Shown: positions 25,773 through 36,279, counted from the stretch's first letter. The stretch is DNA of 64,000 bases from Planctomycetota bacterium (GCA_014192625.1 BJHM01000011.1:46738-110737); one strand, 5' to 3'. Made by a program: numbers and translations. Notes: generated from the sequence alone by a model not told the origin.

Positions 25773-28700
25773 CTAGGGAATCTCGCGCAGGCTCTGCTCG
25801 ACGCCATGGAGTTGTTGCTGCAGAGCAGCGACTTCCAGGCGTTCTTTTTCGATGACCGCGGGCGGCGCCTTGGCGACAAACCCAGGGTTGCCGAGTTTTT
25901 GCTCCTTGCCAGTGATCAGGCCTTGTAGCCGCTGCTTTTGGGCGAGCAACTTTTCGCGCTCCTTGGCAAGGTCGACGACGCCGAGCAAAAATGCTTTCGC
26001 CGTGCCGACCACGATGGTCGCACTGTCTGCAGTGCGTTGCAGATCGTTGCCGATTGCGATCTCTTTGCAGCCCGCAATGTTGGCGAGCAGCGTGCTGCCG
26101 GCTTGCAGCACAAGGGCGATCTCGCCATCGGCTTTTATGCGCACCGAGATGCGATCTTTTGGCGGCACCTGGTAGCGCGCGCGGGCCTCACGGATCGCGG
26201 CGGCCCATTGTTGCACGGCGGCCATCTGTTGCTCGGCGGTGGCATCGTGGTGGTCGCTGCGCGCGGTTGGCCATTGTGCTGACACCAGTAGTTCGCGTTC
26301 GGCGAGCGCCGTGTCGATGCCGCGCTGCGGCGCAAGCTCGCGCAGCTTGGCCCACAGCGTCTCGGTCAAGAACGGCACGAACGGATGGAGCAGTCGCAAC
26401 ACCTGATCGAGCACGTTGGCGAGCACTTGCTGCGCAACGGTGCGGAGCGCGGGTGCCACATCCGTCCGGAAGCGTGGCTTGATCAGTTCGAGATACCAGT
26501 CGCACAATTCGTTCCAGAAGAAGTCGCGGGCTGCAGCGATTGCGGCCGACGGGTTGTAGGCGGCCAGCGCATCGTCCACGGTCGTGATCGCGTGCGACAG
26601 TCGCGACAGCACCCAGCGATCCTCCAGCGGCAGGTCGCGCGCAGAGAGTTGCGTGAACGTCGTGCCATCCAGATTGAGGAACGCAAAGCGCGCCGCGTTG
26701 AACAACTTGTTGCCGAAATTGGCACCAATCGCAAAGCGATCGCTGGTCGCCTTCGCCGGCGTGATGCCTTGCTTGCCGTATTGGCCGACCAGATCAAACG
26801 GCTGTTTCGTCACCGGATCGAGATAGGTGCCGAGGTAGGGGCCCATCTTTGCGGTGGCGAGGTCGATCAGTTGTTCTGGCTCACCTGGTTTCGTGAATGG
26901 CGAGATCGCTTGCACTGGCAGGCGAATGTCTTGCGTGCCGGTCTGCAGTTCGCACACCACGTAGCGCAGCGCGTCGGCGCCGTAGCGGCTGATGATGTCG
27001 AGCGGGTCGATCCCGTTGCCCTTGCTCTTCGACATGCGCTCGCCCTTGCCGTCCAGAATCGTGGCATGCAAGAACACGTCCGAGAACGGCACGTCGCCGA
27101 GATTGTAGAGCCCGGTGATGACCATGCGCGCCACCCATAGCGTGATGATGTCGCGGCCGGTGACGAGGCAGGAGCCTGGGTAGTAATACGAAAGCGCACT
27201 GGGCTTGCCGGGGCCGGACCCGAGCGAAGTCTGGCCGGCATCGACCTGCGCGGTTTCGGGATGGGGCCAGCCGAGCGTGCTGTGCGGCCACAGCGCCGAA
27301 CTGAACCACGTATCGAGCACGTCGGGATCGAGCGCAAGGCCTGCACCCTGCAGCATCGGGCCAGTGGTCTTGTCCTGCGCTTCGTCGCGGAAGCAGACCT
27401 GCACTTCGACGGTTGTTGGCGCATTCGGCTGCGATAGCTGCGCGAGCGCTTCTGCGACCGAAAGCCGCGTGCCATCCGGCAACAGGATCCACGCATACAC
27501 ATCGTCGCGGTTCAGTTGCGCTTGCAGCATCGAGCCGAGCATCAACAGGTGCTGGGCTTTTAGATCGCCGCGCCATACCGGGATGCGGTGGCCCCACCAG
27601 AGTTGGCGGCTGATGCACCAGTCGCGCTTCTCCGTGAGCCAAGTGTCATACATCTTGCGATAGCGATCTTGATCGGGGCGGAAGGACAACTGCGACCGTG
27701 CCTTGCCCGATTGCAGCAACGGCAACGCGCCCGCGGCGGCATCCATCGCCGCCTGCGCGAGGCCTGCTGCGGCGAACTCCTTGTCAGTGCCCCTGCCCAT
27801 CACGATGCCGCCGTCGAGATCGGCCATCCGCACGAACCATTGCCTGCTGAGCCACGGCTCGACGATCGTCTTGCTGCGGTCGCTGTGGTCGACCTCGATC
27901 GCGCGGTCTTCGACGCGCTCGACGAGACCCTGCGCAGTCAGGTCCGCCATGATTTGCTTGCGCGCGGCGAAGCGATCGAGCCCGCGGTAGCGGCCGCCGG
28001 CTGCGCTGATCGTGCCGTCCGATTCCAGCATGTTGACCGCGCCGATCCGCGGATGGCGCTGCCAGACCTGATAGTCGTTGGGGTCGTGCGCGGGCGTGAT
28101 TTTGACGCAGCCAGTGCCGAGCGATGGGTCCGCCCATGCATCGACGATCAACGGGATCGAGCGTTCGCACAGCGGCAGTTTCACCATGCGACCCGCATGC
28201 GCCATGGCCGCGAGCCGCACGAGCTGCGGCAAGAGGTCGCGTTCGCGCAGCAGCAGGCGATCGAGTTCGGCCTCGGCATCAACTTTGTCCTTGGCATGTG
28301 CCATGGCCACTTTCGCCCGCTGCGCGGTGATGGTTTCGCGCATTGCCAAAGCAGGGTCGGGGTGCACCGCAAGGGCCGTGTCGCCGAGCATCGTCTCGGG
28401 CCGCGTCGTTGCGACGAGCACATGCGACGGCTCATCATGCTGCGCATCGAGCACCGGGTAGCGCAGGTAGTGGAAGTGACCCTGCACCGTCTCTTTGTAG
28501 AGTTCATCATCGGCGACCGCGGTCTGCAGCACGCAGTCCCAATTGACCAGGCGGTTGCCACGGAAAATCAGCCCGTCGCGAAACATCTTGAAGAACGTGT
28601 GACGCACCGCGCGCGCACACACTGCATCCATCGTGAAGCGCGCGCGGTCCCAGTCACACGAGCAGCCCATCGCCTGCTGCTGGCGGACGATTCGCTGCTT

Positions 28701-29075
28701 GCTCTCTGCAGCCCAGTCGTGGATGCGCTGCACAAGGGCCTCGCGGCCGATATCTTGGCGCGTCTTGCCTTCGATTTCCTTGAGTCGCTTTTCGACGACT
28801 GCTTGCGTTGCGATCCCCGCGTGGTCAGTGCCCGCTTGCCACAGCGAGTTGTCGCCCTGCATGCGATGCCAGCGGATCAGCAGATCCTGCATGACGTTGT
28901 CCATCGCGTGGCCCATGTGCAGCGCACCGGTCACGTTTGGCAGCGGCATCATCACGACGTAGCGTTTGTCACGCGCGTCGGGCGTGGCGGCGAACGACTT
29001 GTGTTTGAGCCAGGCCGCAGTGACCGCAGGCTCGATTTCTTGTGGCTCGTACTTGGCTGGCAGTTCGGTCGTCAT
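25773..29075 (-). CDS. valS: Valyl-tRNA synthetase
   Basis: 1100 residues from the ATG at 29075 (MTTELPAKYEPQEIE). The class Ia motifs are present: PLPNVTGALHMGHAMDN with the HIGH-type LHMGH at 52-56, and GERMSKSKGNGIDP near residue 680 (Arg in place of the first Lys of KMSKS). The editing domain lies between them, and an anticodon-binding domain and a C-terminal coiled coil (VVDLAKEREKLLAQKQRLQGL region) follow. It is longer than the E. coli enzyme (951) through insertions in the connective region. It charges tRNA-Val. It stands alone; the long open frame further upstream is spurious. Confidence 0.95.
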   Translation of the reverse strand: MTTELPAKYEPQEIEPAVTAAWLKHKSFAATPDARDKRYVVMMPLPNVTGALHMGHAMDNVMQDLLIRWHRMQGDNSLWQAGTDHAGIATQAVVEKRLKEIEGKTRQDIGREALVQRIHDWAAESKQRIVRQQQAMGCSCDWDRARFTMDAVCARAVRHTFFKMFRDGLIFRGNRLVNWDCVLQTAVADDELYKETVQGHFHYLRYPVLDAQHDEPSHVLVATTRPETMLGDTALAVHPDPALAMRETITAQRAKVAMAHAKDKVDAEAELDRLLLRERDLLPQLVRLAAMAHAGRMVKLPLCERSIPLIVDAWADPSLGTGCVKITPAHDPNDYQVWQRHPRIGAVNMLESDGTISAAGGRYRGLDRFAARKQIMADLTAQGLVERVEDRAIEVDHSDRSKTIVEPWLSRQWFVRMADLDGGIVMGRGTDKEFAAAGLAQAAMDAAAGALPLLQSGKARSQLSFRPDQDRYRKMYDTWLTEKRDWCISRQLWWGHRIPVWRGDLKAQHLLMLGSMLQAQLNRDDVYAWILLPDGTRLSVAEALAQLSQPNAPTTVEVQVCFRDEAQDKTTGPMLQGAGLALDPDVLDTWFSSALWPHSTLGWPHPETAQVDAGQTSLGSGPGKPSALSYYYPGSCLVTGRDIITLWVARMVITGLYNLGDVPFSDVFLHATILDGKGERMSKSKGNGIDPLDIISRYGADALRYVVCELQTGTQDIRLPVQAISPFTKPGEPEQLIDLATAKMGPYLGTYLDPVTKQPFDLVGQYGKQGITPAKATSDRFAIGANFGNKLFNAARFAFLNLDGTTFTQLSARDLPLEDRWVLSRLSHAITTVDDALAAYNPSAAIAAARDFFWNELCDWYLELIKPRFRTDVAPALRTVAQQVLANVLDQVLRLLHPFVPFLTETLWAKLRELAPQRGIDTALAERELLVSAQWPTARSDHHDATAEQQMAAVQQWAAAIREARARYQVPPKDRISVRIKADGEIALVLQAGSTLLANIAGCKEIAIGNDLQRTADSATIVVGTAKAFLLGVVDLAKEREKLLAQKQRLQGLITGKEQKLGNPGFVAKAPPAVIEKERLEVAALQQQLHGVEQSLREIP

Positions 29076-29353
29076 CGAGGGGGCGGAGTGTAGGGAGCAG
29101 GCGGGTGGGAGGCACGCGTCCATGGCGTTTGGCCTTCGCAGTGCGCGCGCCAAAACGCCGTTTGCACTATGCCAAAGTCGATCTTCGCGCATGGTCCGCT
29201 GGCCCGCGTGACGGCAAACCCGTGTGGGGGCAAGCCCGCGTGACGGCGATGGCCATCTACAGCACCGCCGCCACAGCAAACTGAGGCGCGGCACCACCAC
29301 GCGCACTATCATATTCGCCTTGCATGCGCCGCGGTGCGGCGCCGAGGACCCCG

Positions 29354-31261
29354 ATGATCCCTGTAATCACACTTGCCTCTGTTCGCTGGCCGTCCCGGCT
29401 GGTGACCGTCCTTCTCCTGCCCGCCGCGCTCGCGGTATCCCTCTTTGCCCAGGCGCCGGACGAAAAAGCCGCGCCGGCAGCTCCAGTGTTTTTGGACGGC
29501 CAGGCGCAGGAAGTGCCGGCCTTCAAGAACCCGAAGGAATGGATTCGAGAGCATCTCTGGGTTGAGGCTTCGTTCGACTCCGATGGCGATGGCACCAAAG
29601 ACCGGATGCATGTCGATGTGACGCGGCAAAAGCAGACCGACACCGAAGGTCTGAAGGTGCCGGTGATCTACGAGACGAGCCCTTACTTCGCAGGCACTGG
29701 TGGCAATGACGCGAGCGTCTTCTGGGATCCAAAGCATGAGTTGGGGGCGAAACCGCCGCGGCACAAATCGCCGCCGCCGATCCCATTTAATCCAGATCGC
29801 AGCCGTATTTCGGAGGAAGAAGTGCGGACCTGGGTGCCGCGTGGCTTTGCCGTCGTGCACTCGGAATCGCCCGGTACGGGGCAGTCGACCGGCTGTCCGA
29901 CCGTCGGCGCTGAAAACGAGAAGCTCGCGCCGAAGGCCGTGATCGACTGGCTCAACGGCCGGGCCAAAGGTTACACGACCATTGATGGCAAGACTGAAAT
30001 CAAGGCCTCGTGGTGTACGGGCAAGGTCGGCATGATCGGCACGTCTTACAACGGCACTTTGCCACTCGCCTGCGCTACCACTGGCGTCGAAGGCCTTATG
30101 GCCATCGTCCCGATTTCGCCAAATACGTCCTATTACCACTATTACCGAGCGAACGGCCTGGTTCGGCATCCTGGTGGTTACATGGGTGAAGACGTGGACG
30201 TTCTCTACGACTTTATTCACAGCGGTGACCCAGCACGCCGCGATTGGTGTAATGAGCACGTTCGTGATCAGGAAATGATTAAGAACCAGGACCGAGTCAC
30301 TGGTGACATGAACGACTGGTGGGCGGCGCGCGATTACAAAAACCAGCTCGGCCCTTTGACGGCTGCGGTGTTGATGGCGCACGGGTTCAATGACTGGAAT
30401 GTGATGCCCGAACACACGGTCCGCATCTATGCCGAACTGAAGAATAAAAACATTCCCTGCATGGCTTACTTCCATCAAGGTGGCCACGGCGGCCCACCGC
30501 CGATGCCAATGGTGAACCGCTGGTTTTCGCGGTTTCTCTACGGCATCAAAAATGACATTGAGACTGGCCAAAAGGCATGGATTGTGCGCGAAGGCGACAA
30601 GCCCTCGGAGCCAACCGGGTATGCGGATTACCCCAACCCCGATGCTGCGCCGGTCACACTGCACCTTAGTGCGGGCGGCAATACAGTTGGCGATCTAAGC
30701 ATCGAGGCAAAGGCCGGTCACAAGATCGAGCATTTGACGGATGACGTGGCGATCACCGGCACCAAATTGGCACAGGCCGAAAAGAGCGAAAACCGCCTGA
30801 TCTATGCGACCGCGCCGCTTTCGGCGCCGCTGCACCTGTCGGGCACTGCGCGAGTCACCGTCCGCCTGGCTTCGAGCAAGGCCGCTGCGAACCTCTCGAT
30901 CTGGCTCGTGGAATTGCCATGGATCGAGCGCAGCAAGATCAACGACAACCTCATCACGCGCGGTTGGGCCGACCCGCAAAACTATCGGTCGCAAACCAAG
31001 GGCGAACCGCTCAAGCCCGGCAAGTTTGTCGACGTGACATTCGCGCTTGAGCCCGACGATCAGATCATCGCCAAGGGGCGGCGCATCGCACTGATGATCT
31101 TTGCCAGCGACCGCGACTTCACGCTGTGGCCCAAGGCCGGCACGGAGTTGCAGATTGATCTAGATGGCACCACGCTCGAATTGCCGGTGGTTTTCGGCAA
31201 GGCTGCGTTTGAGGCTGCGGTGGCGGCGGACGCAAAGCAGGCGGCGGGCGCCGCGAAGTAG
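29354..31261 (+). CDS. Exported Xaa-Pro dipeptidyl-peptidase / CocE-NonD family hydrolase (S15)
   Basis: 635 residues from the ATG at 29354, preceded by GAGG; an earlier in-frame start at 29324 is less likely. A signal peptide covers about the first 32 residues. The alpha/beta-hydrolase part carries the nucleophile in GMIGTSYNG, the Asp in AHGFNDWNVMPEH and the His in FHQGGHGGP. The C-terminal jelly-roll domain of the S15 family begins around residue 430. Such enzymes release Xaa-Pro dipeptides or hydrolyse esters; with a signal peptide it acts outside the cytoplasm, probably in nutrient peptide use. Confidence 0.85.
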   Translation: MIPVITLASVRWPSRLVTVLLLPAALAVSLFAQAPDEKAAPAAPVFLDGQAQEVPAFKNPKEWIREHLWVEASFDSDGDGTKDRMHVDVTRQKQTDTEGLKVPVIYETSPYFAGTGGNDASVFWDPKHELGAKPPRHKSPPPIPFNPDRSRISEEEVRTWVPRGFAVVHSESPGTGQSTGCPTVGAENEKLAPKAVIDWLNGRAKGYTTIDGKTEIKASWCTGKVGMIGTSYNGTLPLACATTGVEGLMAIVPISPNTSYYHYYRANGLVRHPGGYMGEDVDVLYDFIHSGDPARRDWCNEHVRDQEMIKNQDRVTGDMNDWWAARDYKNQLGPLTAAVLMAHGFNDWNVMPEHTVRIYAELKNKNIPCMAYFHQGGHGGPPPMPMVNRWFSRFLYGIKNDIETGQKAWIVREGDKPSEPTGYADYPNPDAAPVTLHLSAGGNTVGDLSIEAKAGHKIEHLTDDVAITGTKLAQAEKSENRLIYATAPLSAPLHLSGTARVTVRLASSKAAANLSIWLVELPWIERSKINDNLITRGWADPQNYRSQTKGEPLKPGKFVDVTFALEPDDQIIAKGRRIALMIFASDRDFTLWPKAGTELQIDLDGTTLELPVVFGKAAFEAAVAADAKQAAGAAK

Positions 31262-31339
31262 GCGATTGGGATCTGCTGCTGTTCGGCGGCGAAAATCAAA
31301 CTCACTAGGTAAATGGCAGCTTAATGATAGCATTTGACC

Positions 31340-31567
31340 ATGGTTAAAATCACCGTGAACGACAATGGCCCGATTCGCATCGAAGGCACCATGACGATCT
31401 GCGATGCAACGGGTAAAGAATATGGGCTCGCCGGCCGCACGGTGATTTCTTTGTGCCGCTGCGGCCTGTCCGCGAACAAGCCATTTTGCGATGGCAGCCA
31501 TGCGCGGCAAGGCTGGCAGGCGGCCTGCCCGGCGCGCGATTTGCCACCACAAAAGCCCAAGGCCTAG
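31340..31567 (+). CDS. CDGSH iron-sulfur domain protein
   Basis: 75 residues from the ATG at 31340; a TTG six bases earlier is an alternative. The [2Fe-2S]-binding motif C-x-C-x(n)-C-D-G-S-H is complete in LCRCGLSANKPFCDGSHARQGW (two Cys, then FCDGSH). The N terminus has the short beta strands usual for this family (ITVNDNGPIRIEG). A small cytoplasmic electron-transfer or cluster-handling protein. It lies 78 bases after the peptidase gene on the same strand. Confidence 0.9.
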   Translation: MVKITVNDNGPIRIEGTMTICDATGKEYGLAGRTVISLCRCGLSANKPFCDGSHARQGWQAACPARDLPPQKPKA

Positions 31568-31897
31568 GGACAAGTGTAAGAGACTCACAGGCCTGAAGGC
31601 GGTGCGTCAGGAATTGCTGGGCACTCAGGACGCTGAGTTTCGGCTACGGATTGGGCTGAGTTATTGCGAAGCTTAAATTGCGGCCTTTGGCTAAAAGGTT
31701 GGGTGTTGATCCGCGGCAATTTGGGGATGCGGCGCATCGTCGTCAGCAAGCCTCTGCTGCGTCGGTAGTCCTGAGCAGAATCCGTTTTAGTATAGTCGGT
31801 TAAAAATCGACCTCATTACCGCGCCGGGGCAGCTTTGCTCACGGAAAGAATCGGCGGCGGGGGCCTTGTTCAAGCGTAGCGCAGAGATGTGCCGCTT
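31568..31897. other. Intergenic region, 330 bases
   Basis: Between the CDGSH gene and the stop of the convergent kelch gene. A short frame (about 31576-31676) reads KRLTGLKAVRQELLGTQDAEF, which looks protein-like but has no proper start; it could be a gene remnant. No other structure was seen. Confidence 0.3.
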
Positions 31898-34261
31898 TTA
31901 CCGATTGCCGATTCGCGCTGTTATTGCGTTGCTGACAGAACCCCAGCGGGAAAAGCTTGGAATCTCAAAGCAGAGACCTTGGAGGTGGAGTTCCATGCCG
32001 AGCAGGTAGCTGCCGTTTGGGATGTTGAGGGTCCAGCTAGAGATGCCAGTCGTATTGGCCAGAGTCATCGGCGATTTTAGGTCCGCCGAGCTGTAACCAG
32101 TGCAGCCAGGGAGGCCGATCAGGGAGAGGTTCATTGGCAGCGGCAGACCTTGAATCTGCGTCTTGCTGATTCCGAGCAAAAGGTATGGAGCTGCTAGGGT
32201 AGTCGGCACATTGGCGAGCTGCATTTGTAACTGTTGTCCAATGAGCGCGGTCGAGCCTGCCACCACAGTGAGCGCGAGCGTCCTCCCATTAGATCCCTGG
32301 CAGCCCGCGCCAAACGTGCTGTTGCGCGATACGACCGGCAGAGCGATGGACCAGAGATCCGACGTGGCTGACGTGCCGCAACCACCGGCGAACAGTCGCA
32401 GCTGGTTTGCGATTGGGTCGTAAAATAGTTGCGTGCCACGGCGGGCAGAAGGGCCAGGGCCATTAGTTAAGAGCTTTGTAAAGCCCTGGCCATCCCATAA
32501 CCATGCGTCATTTTGGCAACCAAGCGAGGTCGTGCCGTGAGCGATCAACACGCGCTCTGAGAGCGGGTCATAGATCATACCAAAGCCTTCGCGGGGACCT
32601 GGGCCAAAGGTGCCCGTTTGCGGTTCTGGTGGTGGAGTTGGGGTGACTTGGTTCCAGGTTGTGTTGTTGAATTCCCAAATGTCCTCACGGCGGGCAGTCG
32701 CGTCTGCTCCGCCAAAGCACACGGTGCGGTCACGTAAGGCGTCGTAAACAAGGCCATGCGCAAAACGGGCAGGTGGGCGCGAGTTTGGCAAAGAAGCGCT
32801 CCACGCGGTGCCGTTATAAAACCACTGGTCGCTAAGTGGCGTACCAGTGGCGCCTTTGCCGCCAAATAGGATGGCGCGTTGCCGCACGGAGTCGAATGCC
32901 ATGCGGTGTTCACTGCGTGCGGGGGGAGAAATTGTAAGTGGCAGGTTTGTCCATTGTCCCGCCGCATAAATCCAAGTTTCGGCGAGAGCGGTGCCGAGCA
33001 TGGTTTTGCCGCCAAACATCAAGTTGTTGCCGCGCACAGAATCGAGCAGCAGCACGGCTTCGGTGCGCGGCGTTGGCTTAAAATTGGTGATATGTGAAGA
33101 CCAAAGGCTGTTGCGCAGCTCGTAGGTCAGTGTTTGGTATGTGGTGCCATTCGTGCCGCCAAAAAGCAGCGTCGAACCATTAGGCATTTGTGCCGCAGCA
33201 TGAGCCGTTGCCGCGTTGGGTGTCCCCAGTGTGGTAATTGCGGTGTAAGAAATTGAATCGGTGGGGCCAGCTGGCGGTCCGGTGAGTTCCCAAGTGTCGC
33301 CGAAGTAGGCTTGATTGTAACCCCCGAACAGCACGGTGCGTCGGCGCTGGCTATCATAAGCCAAAGCCATGCCGTTGCGGGCAGATGGCGCGGTGCCGAT
33401 CGTTGCCGCGGGCGTCCAAGAGGTGCCGTCCCACTCCCAGGTATCGCCAAAATTGAGGCTGCTGCGGCCGCCAAACAGCACGGTGCGACCGCGCTGGCTG
33501 TCATATGACATCGCTGCCGCAAACCGGGCCGCTGGTCCAGTAGTCGAGCGTAAAACCCATGCTGTGCCGCTCCATTCCCATGTGTCACCAAGATAATTGC
33601 CGTTGTAACCGCCAAACAGGACGGTGCGACTACGCTGGCTGTCGTAGGAAAGAGCGTGGCCGTAGCGGGGGCTTGGGCCAACAATGTTGATAGCTGCCCA
33701 AGTGCTGGAGTTCCGTTCCCAGGTGTCGCCTAGCATGGTGCTGGTGCTGCTAAGACCGCCGAACAGGACCGTGCGCCTGCGCTGGCTGTCATAGGCCATC
33801 GCTGGCGCGTAGCGCGCGGTTGGTCCGCTGCCTGAGACCTGCGTCCAAATAGTTCCGTTACGCACCCAGGTGTCACCGAGTGTGCTACCGTTAAATCCCA
33901 TGTTGACAACGGCGCGTTGATTCTGGCTGTCATAGGCCATTGAATGGAAGTAGCGGGCTAATGGCCCAACACCGTTATTCTGCGTCCATGTGAGGCCGTT
34001 CCACTCCCAGGTATCCCCGAGGTAGGTGAGATTGTAACCGCCAAACAACACTATGCGGCTGCGCTGGGTGTCGTAGATAAGTGCTGGCGCTAGTCGGGCT
34101 ATTGGCCCTGAGGTGCTGGTCTGGGTCCAAGTCCAGCTAGTTTGCTGCGCCGGCAGATCCCTTGTGATGGCAGTAAAAAATAAAACTGACAGCAGTCCGA
34201 AGGTTGTCGCAATCGGAATGCGTAAACATTGCTGCCGATCTACCCACGGATGACATTGCAT
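31898..34261 (-). CDS. Secreted kelch-repeat beta-propeller protein with GxGCxGS C-terminal module
   Basis: 787 residues. The N-terminal hydrophobic segment (about 17-32, ending DLPAQQ) is the signal peptide. It is followed by about 12 kelch-type units of 45-60 residues, each with a YDSQRRRTVLFGG core and a LGDTWEW end; the first six are very regular, the later ones diverged. After residue 630 comes FGAGCQGSNGRTLAL, the same C-terminal module as in the gene at 24619. The protein is expected to be exported and to form one or two propellers, probably for binding. It is convergent with the CDGSH gene. Confidence 0.8.
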   Translation of the reverse strand: MQCHPWVDRQQCLRIPIATTFGLLSVLFFTAITRDLPAQQTSWTWTQTSTSGPIARLAPALIYDTQRSRIVLFGGYNLTYLGDTWEWNGLTWTQNNGVGPLARYFHSMAYDSQNQRAVVNMGFNGSTLGDTWVRNGTIWTQVSGSGPTARYAPAMAYDSQRRRTVLFGGLSSTSTMLGDTWERNSSTWAAINIVGPSPRYGHALSYDSQRSRTVLFGGYNGNYLGDTWEWSGTAWVLRSTTGPAARFAAAMSYDSQRGRTVLFGGRSSLNFGDTWEWDGTSWTPAATIGTAPSARNGMALAYDSQRRRTVLFGGYNQAYFGDTWELTGPPAGPTDSISYTAITTLGTPNAATAHAAAQMPNGSTLLFGGTNGTTYQTLTYELRNSLWSSHITNFKPTPRTEAVLLLDSVRGNNLMFGGKTMLGTALAETWIYAAGQWTNLPLTISPPARSEHRMAFDSVRQRAILFGGKGATGTPLSDQWFYNGTAWSASLPNSRPPARFAHGLVYDALRDRTVCFGGADATARREDIWEFNNTTWNQVTPTPPPEPQTGTFGPGPREGFGMIYDPLSERVLIAHGTTSLGCQNDAWLWDGQGFTKLLTNGPGPSARRGTQLFYDPIANQLRLFAGGCGTSATSDLWSIALPVVSRNSTFGAGCQGSNGRTLALTVVAGSTALIGQQLQMQLANVPTTLAAPYLLLGISKTQIQGLPLPMNLSLIGLPGCTGYSSADLKSPMTLANTTGISSWTLNIPNGSYLLGMELHLQGLCFEIPSFSRWGSVSNAITARIGNR

Positions 34262-34465
34262 GGAGAAACCGATTTATCGTTGGACCAGGGCGGCCGTAAT
34301 TCGACCTTTTATTCCCACCTTGCGCCGCAAGAGTATTAAGCCTGGCTAATAAAGCCAATCGTTAATAAATATGGCCAAAGGGAAGTTGCGCTGCGGCGAA
34401 TAAAGCTGCAACATAATTACTTAAAAGCAACTTATGCTTACTGCTTACAGGATGCTGATTATTTT

Positions 34466-36202
34466 TTACCGGTCACCGATGCAGATCACTTCACGCAGCG
34501 TCCGGTGAAACAGTCTGTCGCCTGCGTAGCTGATGGAGTTTAACGTCCACGTTGCGCCGCTTGGGCCCAGGTCGTTTACGGCTAACAGCGCGTGCTCGTC
34601 AAGCATGGCGGCGTTGGCAGTCAGCGCGTAGGTGATGCCGAGCGTGGTGGTAAAGTAGACGACCCCGTTGACTGCGATCGGGCTGCCCCAGAATGCGGGG
34701 ATCTCCCATCCATCAGTTCGCGAGCGGTCCTCTGCGACGATGTCGATGCCACGCGAATTTAGCGTGCTGGTGCGGCGTTCGGTGCCATAGAAAAAGCGGT
34801 CAGCTTTGCCATTGGCGCGCTCGACATCGACCGGCATTTCAAGATACTCAACCTTGCCGGTTCGAACGTTTACCCGGCCAACGCAATGCGACGGGCCTGC
34901 TTTACCATGCTTATCGGGGCGCGACGCATTGCCGCCGCCGTTTCGATTGTGCGCGGTGCTGCACAAAAACCAGTGGTAGTCGCCGACCAATATGTTGCTG
35001 TGCCACGCGGGGTGCACATACAGCACATCCGTCTTAGTGTCGAAGTGCATTCGTGGACTAGGGTCGCTGAGTTCGCGCAGGTTGACGTCTGCTAGCAGCA
35101 CATATTTGCCGGCCTTAGTGTCAAAACGGCGCCAATCGACGTGATCGACAATGGATTGGCGGCGCAGCACCTTGCCATTTTGCGCGTCAAGCACAAGGTG
35201 GCTTTCGACTGGGTTATGCACAAACCAATAGGCAAAATCGCGGTCCCAGTGCTGCACATAAAGAGCCTGCCACGTTGGCGCGCCAAGGGTGCCTGGTTCT
35301 TTGAGTTGCTTACCGTCCTGGTCGGTGTCGGCGACGAATCGCCACAGCGTCTTTCCCGCATCACCTGGTGCGAGCGATGTAAGAGACAGGCCGATCGGCG
35401 TCTCGGGCACCCCGTGCCAGCCACCGCGACCATGTAACACCGCGGGCACGCCGTCTTTGGTGCGGCCCAATACTGGAGTATTATATGCAGTGGTTGCATC
35501 GTCAGCGATAAAACGCGTGTCACCAGTCGCTTTGTCGAGCGCACGGAGAAAGTTCCAACCCTTATGAGTCGCAGCACGTGGGTCACTCGCATCGAGCGGT
35601 TCAAGGTTGAGGACGCAGTCGCCAGCAAGGATTGGCTCAAACTGCTTGTTGAACGGGTAGCCATCCTGTGTAGACCACGGTGTCCATTCGCGCTGCCATA
35701 CGCGATTGCCAGCGAGGTCGTAACAGGCAACCGAGCCACTGGCGTTGTAGAAAAACACATGCTCGCCGTCGCAGAGTGGCGTCGGTGATGAAGAATCGCT
35801 GTAGGCGTAGAGATTGGGGCTGTCAATCCGTCCCGGCAGTTCGATGGTCCAAAGTATTGCGCCGGTGGTTGTGTTTAGGCAGAACCCCGTAACGGAGCGA
35901 CTTTGCTTTGGCGCGTCTTTTGGAGCATCCGCCGGCCATGCCTTTAGCGTCGTAAGGAAAAGTCGGTCACCCCAAACGGCGATTCCGCTCTGGCCGCCCT
36001 CGGGCAACGGCGTGCGCCAGACGATGTGCTCGTTGCGCACGACCGACCACTGCACCGGTGCTGTTACAGAATCGATCTGCCACGAGCCGTTAGGACCGCC
36101 GGCGGCTGGCCAGTTGGTTTCTTGCCGCGTGGTGCAGGCGGCAAGTGAGACAGCCAAGGAGGCGATAAACAACAACGCAGGACGCAGCGCTTCGCGGAGC
36201 AT
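34466..36202 (-). CDS. PQQ-type beta-propeller lipoprotein
   Basis: 578 residues from the ATG at 36202. The N terminus (MLREALRPALLFIASLAV) ends in SLAAC, a good lipobox, so the protein is lipid-anchored. The rest has tryptophan-docking style repeats (VWGDRLFLTTL, VACYDLAGNRVWQREW, VLRRQSIVDHVDWRRFD) like PQQ-dependent or BamB-like propellers. There is no sign of the bamA/bamD genes, so it is probably a planctomycete PQQ-repeat protein of unknown role. The longer frame to 36340 would put the signal peptide in the middle and is rejected. Confidence 0.75.
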   Translation of the reverse strand: MLREALRPALLFIASLAVSLAACTTRQETNWPAAGGPNGSWQIDSVTAPVQWSVVRNEHIVWRTPLPEGGQSGIAVWGDRLFLTTLKAWPADAPKDAPKQSRSVTGFCLNTTTGAILWTIELPGRIDSPNLYAYSDSSSPTPLCDGEHVFFYNASGSVACYDLAGNRVWQREWTPWSTQDGYPFNKQFEPILAGDCVLNLEPLDASDPRAATHKGWNFLRALDKATGDTRFIADDATTAYNTPVLGRTKDGVPAVLHGRGGWHGVPETPIGLSLTSLAPGDAGKTLWRFVADTDQDGKQLKEPGTLGAPTWQALYVQHWDRDFAYWFVHNPVESHLVLDAQNGKVLRRQSIVDHVDWRRFDTKAGKYVLLADVNLRELSDPSPRMHFDTKTDVLYVHPAWHSNILVGDYHWFLCSTAHNRNGGGNASRPDKHGKAGPSHCVGRVNVRTGKVEYLEMPVDVERANGKADRFFYGTERRTSTLNSRGIDIVAEDRSRTDGWEIPAFWGSPIAVNGVVYFTTTLGITYALTANAAMLDEHALLAVNDLGPSGATWTLNSISYAGDRLFHRTLREVICIGDR

Positions 36203-36279
36203 TGTGATATCGGACGCTGGCGGACGGCCGTGGGCAAGTGCGGGGACGGCTAACTGTGCGGCGCGACTTGCTCTGCAGC

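Noticed and set aside
27588..29093. 501-codon plus-strand frame
   Set aside because: It lies antisense inside valS, is rich in Arg/His/Ala as expected for a shadow, and matches nothing.
29309..30664. 451-codon minus-strand frame
   Set aside because: Antisense to the S15-type peptidase, which has an intact catalytic triad and signal peptide.
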